The translations under genes were made by a program, and so were the position numbers. From NCBI RefSeq assembly GCF_014898055.3, contig NW_023600993.1:20240850-20304849 (forward strand): 64,000 bases of DNA. The letters are read 5' to 3'. Source of the stretch: Talpa occidentalis (Eukaryota > Chordata > Mammalia > Eulipotyphla > Talpidae). The notes under the pieces are model-generated. The model saw only the letters and a list, made by a program, of their open reading frames with translations. It ran no database searches and was not told the origin of the DNA. Of this stretch, positions 1 to 14,300 are shown piece by piece (within the stretch, counting starts at the first letter, position 1; each line of letters begins with the position of its first letter).

Positions 1-1057
1 ACGCCTCGGGCAATGAAAATATAGCGTTGTGAGGGAATGAGGAGGATTCAGGCTATCTGTGTGGTACACATCACTAATTTCTCTTGCAGCCTTGGGCAAC
101 TCTCTTCACCTTTTGTGAATGCTTGAAGCTTCTTTACCCAGATGCACCCCAGTACACACACATACACACAAATTGCAATTAGGTGATACTTTAAAAAAGG
201 TAATTAGCTTCACATTGTAAAGCTTTCGAAAATGAAAAATACTGAGTGCTCATTTTGGGCCAAGCACTATGCCAAATGCTGTCCTGGTTATTTCACTTAC
301 TCTTCACATCATTTAAGTCATTATTTCTCATCCCAGTTTAGAGAAGTCCAAAATAGAGGCACGTGAAATTTCCAAAGTTGCCCAGGATAGCAAGGCTAGT
401 TAATGGAGGCAGGCTGGGACCTACAGCTTGGATCAAATGCCACTGTTTCTTGACAATAACGTAAATGAAACTTTCAGACTAAACTTTCAAAACCAAAGCA
501 CCTTTCCTCCATCTTACTTCCAAAGGTTATGAAACCTGATTAATCCAAACTGATGAAATCTTCTCAGTGCAGAAAACACAGGAGGAAGGTTACATATACA
601 CCAAATAAATAGCCAAGACCTGTAATTTGCTATTAAAAAACACACCACCACCACCACCACCAAGCCATTAAAAACAAAAAAGAAAAATAAGTCTCCACTC
701 TGTGGGGGTTCAGTATTAACATGCTGAGTACACATTATGTAATGGGATGTGTGCTCATCTCACATCACACTGCAAAATTCTGTTCTAAATAAATGGGTCT
801 TTAGAGAAAATAACAGACCCATCTTCTTAAAAGGGCTTTACTTTCAGTATTACATGCAAAATATTAAAATACTGACTGTGAAACACACATTATTTTGTTT
901 CATCATTTTCCCCAGGTTTCAAACTCTTTTCTGTCTTGCTTAGGCCTGAGTATCAGGAGGAAGGAAGCAGAAACCACCAGTTTTCCTCACCCCATCCCTC
1001 CCCTCTCAAGTTGAGAAAGACACACAGCTCTTCTAATAAAGTATAAAGACAGTGTCC
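1..1057. other. flank downstream of SLC4A7
   Basis: AT-rich intergenic sequence. Apart from a MIR at about 240-440 and a short (CAC)n run near 643-662 I see nothing. Confidence 0.6.
240..440 (+). repeat. MIR SINE fossil
   Basis: Recognisable core GCCAAGCACTATGCCAAATG, TTTCACTTACTCTTCACATC, then CCAAAGTTGCCCAGGATAGC and GGCTGGGACCT, in MIR order. Confidence 0.7.
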
Positions 1058-1077
1058 AACAACTAATTAAGTAGACT

Positions 1078-1083
1078 TTTATT
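1078..1083 (-). terminator. poly(A) signal AATAAA for SLC4A7
   Basis: AATAAA on the gene strand, followed 15-30 nt later by TTAATTAGTTG and a U/G-richer stretch. Other AATAAA-like hexamers occur in this AT-rich UTR, so shorter forms are possible. Confidence 0.55.
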
Positions 1084-4000
1084 GCTTGTTCAACTTCAAT
1101 AACATCTCCAAAAAATAGTTTTCTTTAACAATTATGAAACAAATTTGAAAGGCAGGATCATTCACATTATAGACTTGGTAGAGACTAGTACTTCATATAA
1201 ATGAAAAATATTAGTTCTACATTTTAAATGTTTAATTTACTTTGGATTTTATTACAAAAGAACATATTGTCATTGTAATTATAAAAGTCATAAAAATTAG
1301 AATTGTGCTCTGAAATTATAACAAGCTATCAAATATTATATAAATGAACAATGAAAATCAATTTCTATTTATTTAAATGTAGTAAACACTGGAAGATAAA
1401 CCTTCCCTACAAAAGAAAAAAATTTATATAAAGCAATAAAAGAAAAGCCACAACACACACCAAAAAAAAAAAAAAAAAAAATCAATCAATGCACAAGAAT
1501 TCTGACTGAAAAACCAGGGTTTAACAATTCCTCTTAGCCAACTGTGAAAGTCAGTATGTGGTAAATCAATTAAATTTTAAAAAATGATCTTTAGATGATT
1601 CTATTTCCAACTATGTTCTCCTGTCATTGCTTATATTACTTTTTGAAAAGCTAGAAAAGAACCAACTTTATATTAAAATTGTCAAATTTTGAATTTTGAA
1701 CACTATTATAAACTTTGACTATCCTTAAAATCTTTAAATTTATGTTCTGAAAAATAAATAATTGCTGGTCTAAACCAAAAGACATTTCACATATTTGTAC
1801 TGCATATAACAATGACGTGATCTACATAAATATATTTAAAACATTAAAGTCATTTAATTTAAACACTTTTGAATTACAATGTATGTTAAATGGCTTACAC
1901 ATCTGAAATCTGAGAACATTAAAACTGAATTCACATGTTAGACTGTTGCGCACATTTACAGAACTGACATACATGATATTAACTTTCAAAACAGCAAATT
2001 CAGGTGTGAGACCTCAGTTTCAGAAACTTTTTTTTAACAGAATTTTGAACCTGACTCAGTGAAAGGAAAAAATTAGAAAGTTATTATATACATACATAAA
2101 CTTTTAAGCATGTGGAATAAACAGAAATGTTTTTTTTGATGTCAAAAACCAAAGTTAATAATTTTGAGTGGTAAAGAAATCTGCTTTATAAATACATATA
2201 TTAGCACATAAAAACTTTTCTCCTACACATTTTACAGAAAACTTGGCAAATATGAACATTGGTATGCCACAGCTTTTTATTAAACTTAAGAGATTTAAGA
2301 TTGATAACATCATCCACACAAACACACACACACGCATTAAAAGACTGTGTTTCATTTCAGCATGTCTAATGATTCTAGAATATACAGAATCATACTTTTA
2401 TCATAAGGAAGTTAGTTCATTGTTTTCTCAAAAGCTGCTATTTTAGAGTGAAACAGCATTCAAAAGAAAGTAAATTTTAGATGGTCAACATCAGGATCCA
2501 TTATAGTCTTTGTAAACAGCATCTATAAATAAATAAAATAGGTGGAGACAAGAATATCCTGAGGTGGCTCTGTGGCCAGGGTATTCAGTAGCACTAAGCT
2601 CCATTCTGGAAACCAAGGCATCTAAGAAAGTGCAGGGCTGTTTATATGAATTTATTTTGCAAATAGAATATGTACAGTTTGAATTATTTTGCACCTTGAG
2701 GTAAATCAGTACATAGCAATTACTACTGCTCATTTACACCTATATTAAGGCAACAGTTAAAAATCAATATGTAGTAAGTTGTATTTTTCACTGTCTTGCA
2801 ATTGAATGCTATCCATGATTGTTATTTTTCAAATAGTGGAAAAATATCATTACCACATAAAACAAGCAGTTAATTACTTAAACAGGAGTTACCTTTGCTT
2901 TTCAATGGAGTAGTCATATCAGATCATTTTGTAAGTCAAGTAGTCAAAATAAAACAGAAACCATTAACAATCAGAAACAGAGTAAAAACATCTTTTGAGT
3001 GCAAAGTATTTTGCAAGTTATGGTTTTTCTGGCACCAGACAATTACTATACACAGTTAAATAAAATCACAGAAACACTATGATCCCAGGTAGTTTTCAGT
3101 TTAAATTTTAAAATCACTTGCTGTAAAATAAGTACATTTGTTAACCCTATGATGTCCAGACACAAGGAAATTATGTGAGGAAGTCCTCCTGTTCAGGTCC
3201 ACCATGGGATTTCACAAAATAGCAGCAAATACTGGGGTCTTTGGAAATGCTGCTGCTGCTATGAATAAAAAGGAATCACTTCAATGGAAGCTCATAAACA
3301 GTAACAAGCACCGCGGGCAATACTCTATTATCAGTTGCCAAGAGTCAAAAACTCTTTCAGGCAGTACCAAATTATGCCAGCTATATTTTGTTTAAAAAAA
3401 AAAAAAAGTAGCTATATTTCCAACCTCTCATCTCAGGCAGAAGCTGGATCCATTATTTTAACTAGAATCTGACAATATGGTCTCAGATGGGGAAATTACA
3501 TTAGTTATTTAAGTAGTTAGAATGCATTAAAAACACTTTAAAATTACTAAAATATCAGCTTTTGGCATTCCTCATGATCCTCTAGTAGATCAATTCTTCA
3601 TATTTATGTACTTCAATTACAAATGATTAAAGAGAGCACTGAAATCTCATAAAAATTTTCATCCTAATATTCACATCACCATTTTTGATATTTCTGTGGC
3701 TTCTCAATACTTATTTGGTTTTTTATAAACTATCTCCTTGCCAAATCATTTTCACAACTCCATTCATCCAGTCCTACAGGCTTAACAAGAACAACATTTA
3801 TTTATTTCATATGGAGCTAAGAGTATATAAAAGATGACTAAAAAAATTTGCTGGAAGTTAAAAAGCTCAAAACTCAAAAACTAAATAACAAATACTAACA
3901 CTAGATAGGAAGAACACCATCAATCTGAGTTATACATAAAATGTCTAAATTCCTTTTAAAGTACAAATATGGCAGTGCTTTATATCAAAGATGTAAAATC

Positions 4001-5125
4001 TTTCAACTGCATTCAGATAATAAAAAATAAATGCAAGTGAGCACCAACTATTTACATTAACAATTTACTCTGTATTTGTTACCTTTTCAAATGTTTATAT
4101 AATAATTAAGCATATCAATTAAAATAAATAAAATATTTTAAAATGAAATCACCAACATCTATTAAATACTACCTATACAATAGAAAGAAAACAATGTAAA
4201 CAGAAAATGAAAGGTAATTCTTAATAGGATAAAGTAATACTGATCATAAACCCATTTAAGAGAATTCTGACTCCTGATTATTTAATCATACTACTTAGAA
4301 AAATACTCAAGAACTTGAACCTGATATATACTAAACCACATTTTAACTGAAAGACAGCTAAGGCAAAGAACAGAGTGGGCATTCTGGGTTCTAATGAAGT
4401 ACTAGGATCAGAAAATAATTCTACAAAGGCAACAAAATTTATTATAAATTGGCATTTTATAGCTTCTAAAATTCATAGTTATATCTAGTATGGGGGCTAA
4501 ATTATTAAATCACCTGTAGTTTTACTTGCCCATCAGAATGGAACCCTAGATGTAGAGGTTCTAAGATTTATTTTTCAGTTAAAAACAAAGTGAAACACTC
4601 TTGCTCTTATCTAGAAAGTTTCCATTGTTCTACCTCTATAGCTAAAAAAATTCCATCACCTGTGAAACATGATGGACTGTTACATAAATGAAACACAGAG
4701 AAGCCATGGCATGTCACCATTTGTCCCACAGCACTGGGCATAAAGACCTCCTGCTCTTCCCAAAAAGCACTAACAGAAATGGAATAATAAGTGAAAAAAT
4801 GTAGTAGCTCAAGTAAAAATTATTAATAGATGCACAAAGTACATATCATTTAAGGTTGGTAAGAATTGCCAATGATGAACAAATAAATTTAAAGAAAAAT
4901 AGATTGAATGCATTTCCCTACATCTTTCTATTGCAGGAAAAAATTTTCCAACAGAATAAATATTTGAATAGTAAGAACCATGTACCTCACACTTCTAAGA
5001 GACCTCTTCATTATATACACAGTCTCCACAGTGCTCCTAACAAACTTCAGACACTACTTCAAAAATCCCAGTAGTCACGCATAAACAGCATGACATACAA
5101 TATTGTTGTATACAGTGACATGAAA

Positions 5126-5192
5126 TACACACATCATATATATGTGTATGTGTGTGTATAAATATCTGTGCATCTGTGTGTGTGCGTATGTT

Positions 5193-5224
<32 letters not shown>
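5126..5224. repeat. (TG)n/(TA)n microsatellite in the 3' UTR
   Basis: Mixed TATGTG / GTGTGTATG tract ending in about eleven TA dinucleotides, beginning only about 20 nt past the stop codon on the gene strand. Confidence 0.9.
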
Positions 5225-5228
<4 letters not shown>

Positions 5229-5244
5229 TCTTCTTGGTTCAATT

Positions 5245-5326
5245 CTATAACGAAGTTTCAGCATCCATGTATTTCTTTGTTGGCTCATCTTCAAGATCTA
5301 TTTTCACACTCTCAGGTTTTTCAGGG
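5245..5326 (-). CDS. SLC4A7: SLC4A7 coding exon 25 with PDZ-binding end and stop
   Basis: 82 coding nt including the TAG stop at 5245-5247. Encodes [20 protein letters not shown] and ends DAETSL. The ETSL end is the class I PDZ ligand known for NBCn1. Acceptor TTTTAAATAG. The tail is somewhat diverged from human (PDKPVSVKISFEDEP). Confidence 0.95.
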
Positions 5327-8300
5327 CTATTTAAAACAAAGAATGAGATATTATATTCTAAACATGGCCAGCAATAGGTTTCCACAGTAAACCTTTTGAA
5401 ATGACTACAAAAATATACATGTGTAACTTGCTATTATTATTGCACTATTTTATTTTCACACCACTAGACTTAATTGGAAAGACAATATTCTTACGGTGTT
5501 TTTTAAATGGATGTTTGCCATTTACAACTGAAGAGGGATTCCCTTAAAACTGGTCTGTATGAGACTATGTTTATTAGTTTTACTTTCTCTATGAATAGTT
5601 GTAACATTTGACTTTTATTTTATTGACAAATATACTACAAATTAATCTTTTGTTAATATAAATCAGAATCAAAAAATTCTTGCAAAAATGTTAACTATCT
5701 TTTCTTTCTAAATTTTTCCAAATACACGATCCAACACATATTTTCTATGTTCAGGTAACACCAAATGTAAAGATTCCATGTCTATGGATTTAACTGATGG
5801 TAACACTTGAGTATCCAGATTAAATTTTTTTTTCCAAAGTATAAGAACATGCTATGGTTGGCTGTCTTCTCTAGGCAAAACTAAAGGAAGGTCCCCTCCC
5901 ACTAACATTTTTGTCTTAAACAATATAAACCCAAATATTCTCTTTCTTTCCATAATTTTGAACTGAGGGGAAACCTGAATGAAAGGTAGAAGTATAAAAA
6001 GACTTTACTTTTATCATAATTACACTGACTGCTGACAAGGCATGAGAAATTATTCAGCGCAAAAGGAGTATTTAATGGAATTCTGACTGCATGGAATAAT
6101 CTAAAATGACTAAGATCTTAAAAAATTTGAATCAAAGATAAAAGAATGGAAACAGTCGAGCTTGAATATGAGAACTCAAGAAATGATGGTAGAGAAAGAA
6201 AAAAATGATGACTGAGAGCAAGTAGTAAGAGTAAGGTCCTAAGTGAAAAGATGAGAAAAACCTGATCAATTATTATTAAAAAAGAAAGTGGCCCAACAGA
6301 CAATAACTAAACAGAAATAGCTATGTGAGTGCTTGCTTGAAAAAGTTTTGATTTGATGTCCAAGTAAAATATACAGACACTTAACCTATTACCAGCACAA
6401 AGTATTTGTTGAATATAAGCAAACAAGTACCTTATAGGATAATACCCAACTCTCCTGAGATCTAGGGATTAAAGCACTAATGATTATCAAATTAGAATCC
6501 CCCAGAACTCAGGCCTTCAAGTGAAGGCAAAATAAGGAAAAAAGGGTCACATAACAAGAAATGTGGTCATAGAATAGTCTTTTAGACCATTATATGGTCT
6601 TCAAATAATTTAATTTATGGGTTAAATTATCTTCTCAGAAAATATTTACCTCGCAAAAAAAAAAGCTAAAGTAAAATAAAATAAACGAAGGAAGGAAGAC
6701 AACCATGTTTTACTTTTTGCTTAGATCATCAGAGAGCTTGACTGAGGTTGTATTCAATTAGAGTACTTATACTAATGAATCCCTAATAGTTATCTTTCTT
6801 TACATCATTTTTTTTATTTTTTACATATATATTTCATACTACCATATGTATAGATTCATTTGTAAAAGTCTTTTTTTGAAATAGGCAACTACAAATATTA
6901 AAGTGACCAAAACATTATTGGTACCTATAACATCCAATGCCAAGAAACAGTTTACTGTTTAATAATGGATAGAGAGGTGGTTGAAAGGAAGAAGGGAGGA
7001 AGGAAAGGTGGTTGGGTTTTGTTAAATAAGGAGAACATATATTATGCAAACTGAGTTAAATTTAATAGTTTTATTGAACAACTATCCGTAAGAAAATGGA
7101 AAATTGGTTATTGTTAGAAAAATGTGTAAATAGTTACAGCTACCTCGTGTTAGATCTGGTTACTTTGGCATTCTCAGTATTCATGGAAAGTGCCTTCCAC
7201 TGTGCAGTTTTGGCCATTTCATCTGATATGTTAACAACTGAGGGATCAACACTGAAGAATAAATACACTTTCTGGTTAGTATTCAGTAGATGCAAAGGCA
7301 TTAATACTGTCACTTTTATTATCTATATGTTTTCTTTTATTAACTTAAAATCGAGAAAACTCTTGCCATGCACTTAAAAACCAAGGTCTAGCAAGAAACA
7401 AATTTGTGAAGTTCTGCTATAAAGGTTTCATAGGGAATTGTGATCTTTCTTCATAATGAAAACTGGGAGATTAATTAAATGGCAATGATGTCCAAAGATC
7501 ATCTTGACTAGAAAGTATACTGTTGAAATAACCTAAAAGACGTATTAAGATGCATATAAATATAAAAAAGAATTTCAATTACAAGTCAATTAGAAAACTT
7601 TCATAATTGGCATAAATTTCAATTTCATCAAATATCCAAATAAAGGAAAAATTAAGATTAAAAAACTTATTTTTTACAGCTTTTAAAAATACTTGAAGAA
7701 TGCTGGCAAAGGTGACCTTCATTGAAAACAGGACTGTGAAAGGATTTCAACAGAAAACACAAAAAGAGTGTTTTTTTAAGTTGGCATTCACCTTTTTAGT
7801 GCCAAACTGTTACTTTACCAAGTTTATCAAAATCATAAGAACAAAACACTGTCCTTTTGTAAGGGACAAATGTAAGCATTCCATGGCTCTATGAAATATT
7901 GCAAAAAATTATTTCAATACCCCAAATCCAAGTAAAATGAACATGCTATGAATAGAAATATATTTGCAAGCCCATTTTCATCACCAAAAGAAAAACATTT
8001 CATGCAAACAAATGACAAGTACAAATGTCAAATTAGATGTTAAATAATGTAACAGCAACTAGGTTGTAAATTACTTTACAGCAGTCATTTTGAAGCATTA
8101 GCTTTCTTTGTTCATACTTTACATTGGAATGTTACTTAAAATTTAAGACTAGAGAAATGTGACATTGTCGTTAGAGAGCCTCTAAGAATGGCTGCTTCAC
8201 CAAATCAATTTTTTTAAGTGCACAAAATTTGAACACCCACATTCACGAAGACATGCAACTCAAGACTCTGCCTGCCCTGCAAAGATGTTTCTTTGCTTGG

Positions 8301-11300
8301 TTGCCAGCTTGAAGTAACAGGAGAAAGTTCTTAAGGAACTTTCTAGATGTCATCACTTAGAAGGAAAGAGTATTTACTCATTCTTTTTTGTTAAGTATCA
8401 GACAGTGAACATATACTTGACTTAAATTTGTCAAGGTCCATGAATAATCACACTGAGAAAGTACTAACGCAGGACCCACAGAAACTAAGGTGTAAATAGT
8501 GTCAGCAAATTGGGGAGTAAGTAATAATCATCATAAAGATCCTACACGCTTTAGAAGTACAACTAACAAAGTTAATATATTAATTCAATTCAAACATTGA
8601 ACAGAATCTAGCAAAGCAGAGTACTACATATAGTTGGATATATTAAGATGGTTATGCTTGGCATTTAATCTAAAGTATACAAAGATTTAAGGAAAAAATC
8701 ATGAGAGGTGACAGAATAATACCAATGATGACAATTAAAATTAAAACAGTACACAGAAGAAAATCACTTGGTAAATTCACTTATCAAAACTAAGCAACAT
8801 GTACAATTCCAAATATAATCCCTAAAAAATATAAAAAATAGTTAAAATGCGAGAAGGCTGAAGCAAGATAATTGAATATTAACAAACTTTATGAACTGGT
8901 CAGGGAAGGAACCTACATTCATTTTAAAACTGATTTTTCTACAATGATTTTTTACTATATAAAGCTAATCAGATACGGAATCAATGTGTACAAATAGGTA
9001 TCAGACACACACACATATATGTAACTAACACATTTTGGATCTTTTAAGACTACAAAAATATTTACACATCCCAACCTCTATCTTTAGTCCTAAAATGTAC
9101 ACAGAAATCATCAGAATCACATATGATGAATTATTCATGAAATTTAATAACGTTTCCATAATACAAGCTCCCCCTACCAACGGTGAAATCACATCTTTGG
9201 AAACTAGGAGTGTTCCAAGGTCTCTGAACATCGTTCTGCACTGGAAGGTTATCAGAAAATGGATTACAAATACCATTTTCTAGCATACACTGACCACAGC
9301 CCAATGAAGGTCAGAAAGGAGCAAACACATTGCTAAGCAGTTAAGATCCTGAGCCTCCTGTACCTGGCATGAATCTACATGGAGTGATGGAAAAACAAGT
9401 ACATTTTGTCTGCTTAGCATAGTAGCGAGTATAAGGTTCTGATTCAAGCCCAGCTTTTTCTTCATTCCTGCTTATAAACCCGGGTGCGGAAGGAGCACGA
9501 AACTTCCTTTTCACAGTGCAGAGAGCTCTCTTTTAGTAGATACGCTAGATGCAGGTCTTTTTATTTTTAAAAAATAGCTATTACTACTTTCAAGAAGCAT
9601 TAAATAGCTTAAGTCATATACTTGACCTGTACATAAAATCAATTTTACAAAGCAAAATTATATCTTACCTATATTTTAGGGCCTTAACTGGAATTTGCAG
9701 GAGACTTCCCCTTTCAAATGGAAGATGCACAGTGTCGTCATCACCTTGAAGCATTCGTTCAGCTTCCTTTAGAGCACATATATGAAGAGATTACTTTTCC
9801 CAGAATATTTCCAGGAGGACCAATTAAATACAACATTTTGAGGGGCCTCCCCGGTGGCACGGTGGTTGAGCACAGGGTTGCGAGGCTGCCCGCAGCCTCA
9901 GCAGCGCCGGTTCGATCCCCGGCCACTGGGCGAGGGTCCCACATGGCGCGCAGACCTCTCCTGCTGCCTGCTGCTCCCCTCAGCAGTGTACTTTGTCACT
10001 CTGCCTGTTCTGCTCTCCGCTCTGGCTCTGTTGAACTCTCTCACCCTCCCGCACTTCTGACTGTACCCAGTGCTTGTATAAATAAATAAATCTTTAAATA
10101 AATAAATAAATACAACATTTTGAAAAATTACAAACCCAAATGTATTATTTAAATATAACATATCTGCAATGACTGCAAAATTCATTTGCAGTATGAAATG
10201 AGAACATACTTGCAGCATAAGGTGAAATCACCAGAGTAATCTTTAAATGGCTATTACCTTCATTTTTGTAAGTCAATCATTTATACTACTTAAATCAATC
10301 TAGCTTCATAAAGTTGATTATCAAATGCCATGTAGATTCGTTTATGATGAGAGATAATATTTTGAGAAATCTCATAGCTTCCACCACGATATGAGCAACA
10401 CCTCAGTTGTATAAGGCAGCGTTTTTCAATCTCAGCAATATTAACATTTAGAGCCAAGTAATTCTCTGCGCTGCTGTTCAGAGTATGTTCAGCAACATCT
10501 GCCCAGTGGACACCAGTAGCAGTCCCTCCAATTTTGACTTGAAAAATGCCCCCTTAGGAGAAAAGGCACCCCAAGTTAATAGCACCCCAAGTTAATCTCT
10601 GTCTCAAAGGAGACGGAGATCATAATAATACATGAGGAATGGAAGAGACTTTATTAAAGTGTGTTCATACTCTTCTTCCTCCCCTTAAAAAGAAGTCATG
10701 GAAAAGCCCATTTTGCTTTCTCTCCTAATCTCCCTCCTCTTCCTTCCTGATGTGTTTAATGTGAATGTGGCAGTTTGAATTCAGCAGCAATTTTGACCTA
10801 TGAGATGATCCAGTGATTCTGAGAATGGAAACTGCATGCTGAGGGTTGGAGAAAAGCAGTCAAGCAAGAATCCTTGTACCTCTGTAAAGCCACTACACTA
10901 GACTACTTAACTCCAAGACTTAGATGAAAAATAAACTAGTGTTGAAGTCACTATTACTTTTGTTTTCTGTTATTTGTAATTGAATTTTATTCTAATACTG
11001 GAAGTAACAGTCAGTTTTAACATAGAACTTTATAAATAATCATACACATAAAAAGCTGGTAACTACATATACAGTATTATGGGGCCTCCCTGGTGGCATA
11101 AGAGGTTGAGACACAGCCTATGAAGCTGTCTTCGGCCACTGCAGCACCAGTTCCATCCCCAGCCAGGGAGAAGCCCAGATGGTGTAGCAGACCTCTCCTG
11201 ACTCGCCTGCTGCTCCCCTCAGCAGTGTATTTCAGTCAGTCTGCCTGTTCTGTTCCCCACTCTGTCTCTGGTGGGTCCTCTCACCTCCCACACCTCTGAC

Positions 11301-14300
11301 CCATGCCCCAGTTCTTGCATACATGAATAAATAAATCTTTAAAAAAAAAAAAAAAGAATTTTTTTAAAAAAAAATTTTGTCTTTTCACCTCTTCTTCTTT
11401 TTTCTTTTTGTCATCTTCTTTCTTTTTCTTACTTTCTGGCATGAGATCATCCAGCCAACTCAGTTCTCTCTTTGTGAAGCATAGGTCCATGAGTTTGCGT
11501 ATAAAGACTAAAGCAAGAACCTTGAAAAAAGTGGGGGAGAGATTATTAAGGAACATCTAAAACAGAACAAACAAGCAAAAAATACATGTCACTAGAAGAT
11601 AAATATTCACAATTAACAAAAACATAGTCATATATTTTATTTAGAAATGACACACACACCATGTTACTTAAAGGAACTGAGTTAACAATATTTTTTTACT
11701 TTCTACTCAAAATATAAAAGATCTTTTAAATCTTCTTTATAAATTTCTTGAACAAAAACTCTTAGCTGCCTTGTGTGTTACAAATATTTTCTCCCAGTTC
11801 ATAATTTTATTTTATAGTGTTTTTTTGCATATATAAATCATTTAATTATAATACACTCACTTATATCTATCTTTACTGTTGGGTTTCCCAATCTTCTTTC
11901 AAAAGTAATTTTCAATCTCGACACTTAACATTTAAATCCCAAATTATTTATGATTTCTTTCTCAAAATGGTATTAGTGGGGAGGGCAACCTTAATTAGCT
12001 GTCAGTATACAGTCAACTCTTCTAATATTATTACTAAATGTCCCTATATATGAACTCCCACCTTAAATGAAATAATCTGCTTATAGTGTTCAAGTGGTAT
12101 GTTTTAATACACTTTGGGATTCATTAGTCTACGTTTTTGATCTATTTGTCTCTTCCTGTGTCAATTCTGTATTGTGTTAGCTACACTGATGTGACAGAAA
12201 TTTAAAAATAATTAGTTATCAAAACAGTATGCAACAGAACAGGAAGAATCAAGTCTCTCACCCCAGAAGCCTAGAAGCCTAACTTCTAGACCTATTAATT
12301 TCTGGAAGAGAGTATTGAAATAATACTTTTAAAGAATCACGTTCTGATGGCTGAGCTTTTTACAATGAGCCACATTTGTTTCATATACATCCTAAATGCC
12401 AGAATTGTTTAAAAGTTCAAAACAAGGATCTATAATCCAAGGACTTAAAATGAAACAAACAAAAATTTAGAAATGACAAGCAAATTTGGTTTCAAAATGA
12501 TTGGTTTAAACAGCTAAAAAGAGTTAACTGTCATTGTCAAACTCTTTAGGTGCTTAAAAGGAGCTATTCCTTTTCTCAAAATCAAGTATAAATACTAACA
12601 AAACAGTTACTATTAAAACACATAAAACGGTGAGTAATAAGTGACAAGATCTGTGGAGGGAACAAACTTACCATCATGGGAAAAACTACTGCAGCAGCTG
12701 ATGCTTTTATCACCCACAGAAGAATCAGGCAAGTGAGCTGAATGACTGTAAAAATGTGGACTTTCCAGAGAGGCACATAACGAAGGTATATCAAGTCAGG
12801 TTGATGCTTAGCAGGCATTCCAAATAATTTTATCCTATCAAAAAGCTATCAAATAGATAACAAAACAAAGAAAATTTCAAGGAAAATACTTCTGTCACAT
12901 AGAAAAAGAAATTATATTCAACTTTGGGGTTTGGTGAGCTAAACGATACCTTCCTTGAGGTATGTTCTGATACTACAGGAGAATGCGCCACAACATAATT
13001 TTTGGACCCAAGGAGGGAAAAAAATAAAGCAATCATATGAAATAGTGCAATGAATTTAATCAAAAATTCAAGTCAAAATGTTTTTAATTTGGAGGGGTAA
13101 AAATATTTAATGGGTCATTTAATCTCTTTGAACTAGGACGTATAACAAAAGAGCAACAATCTGAATGATTTCCCAAGCCTAACAGTACCAATTCTACAAA
13201 AATAATCTGAGGTAAACAGTTACCAATCTTTTCACTCATTGAATAGGAAACAGCAAATTCCTTGACCTTTTTGGGATTTGATTCCCTCATTTATAAACCA
13301 GGATTGAGATCAACGTTATCAACCTCACAAATTATTGTTAAAAAGAAAGGTGAAAGACATGAAATGAGATCATGTCTTGACCAGCAAAGAATAAATGCTG
13401 CACTATGTTGAAAAAGAGATGTGTCTGAGCAGATGCGCTGCCACCAGCAGCAACTCCCAGACACCAGTTCTCACAGCAGGAGGCAGCCAGGTGGGGCTGT
13501 TGTGGACACTTCAGGACCTGGATGTTTTACACTGAGAGTGTACAAACCTTGATAAACTTTACCAGATTGTTTTCCAGGAAGTATTACAAATAAAGCAAAA
13601 CAGAGCAATGAAATCACAGGGCTCCAGCCTTAACTGCACTGCTCAAGGAGTGATGGACCTTCAGCGAGTGCTTCCATATGTTCCACCAATTTACAAAATT
13701 AACATGTCTTTGTTTCCTGCTTCCCAGTGTGAGTGACTCACAGAAAGTGATCAACATAGCAGGCATTATAAACTGTATTGCACCCAGTGAGTGACAGACT
13801 TTGCAATTTTTATAGAAAAGTAATTATCTACCTTTTGTTTTTAAGAATTGAAACTGCTGTTCTATGTATCAGAAACAGCACTTTTCCACCCCAATCCTTT
13901 TATTGATAGTTTATAGGGATTTAAGCAGAAGTAGTAAGGGCCACATGAGCTCAGCTTATTCTTGGGGGGAAATGTAAAACAAGCAATAGTCACTTTAAAA
14001 ATGTGGATCTGAAGTCACCCAGTTAGAAACTATGACAGTCAAGAATAAATCACTACCATTATGAAAACAATCTTTACAAATTTAAAATGTTAAGTTTTTG
14101 TACAAAATCATTAAACGCTTAAGACTTGCCTGAATTCCTTTTAATGAGGAAACTCCCATGTAAAGGAAAACACCATACAGAACAGGCATTGGAATAAGCT
14201 GTAAGTAAAAGGACCACAATTAAAATTCATGCTATTAAAACAATTTCACAGTAATACACAAAAACAAGTAAAACCTGTGGAGATAGAATTAAAAGATCTT

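Larger units (their letters stand above)
1058..5244 (-). other. SLC4A7: SLC4A7 3' untranslated region
   Basis: About 4.2 kb of AT-rich sequence between the stop codon and the best-placed poly(A) signal. With 3.6 kb of coding sequence this gives a message near 8 kb, in line with the reported size of NBCn1 mRNA. No transposon was recognised in it. The exact cleavage site is inferred. Confidence 0.7.
11521..14129. other. introns 21-22 around exon 22
   Basis: Outside exon 22 (12672-12845) the only element recognised is a MIR at about 13256-13410. Confidence 0.5.

Noticed and set aside
5037..5377. Frames over the TG/TA repeat and last exon
   Set aside because: Low-complexity IYIYIY translations from the microsatellite; the real frame is exon 25.
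9025..9283. Open frames on both strands in intron 24
   Set aside because: Mirror-image open frames in AT-rich DNA without exon signals or known similarity.
9718..10089. 123-codon plus-strand open frame
   Set aside because: It runs through the complement of exon 24 and a SINE; same for frames in the SINEs at 22531-22776, 24177-24433, 41747-42140 and 51396-51740.
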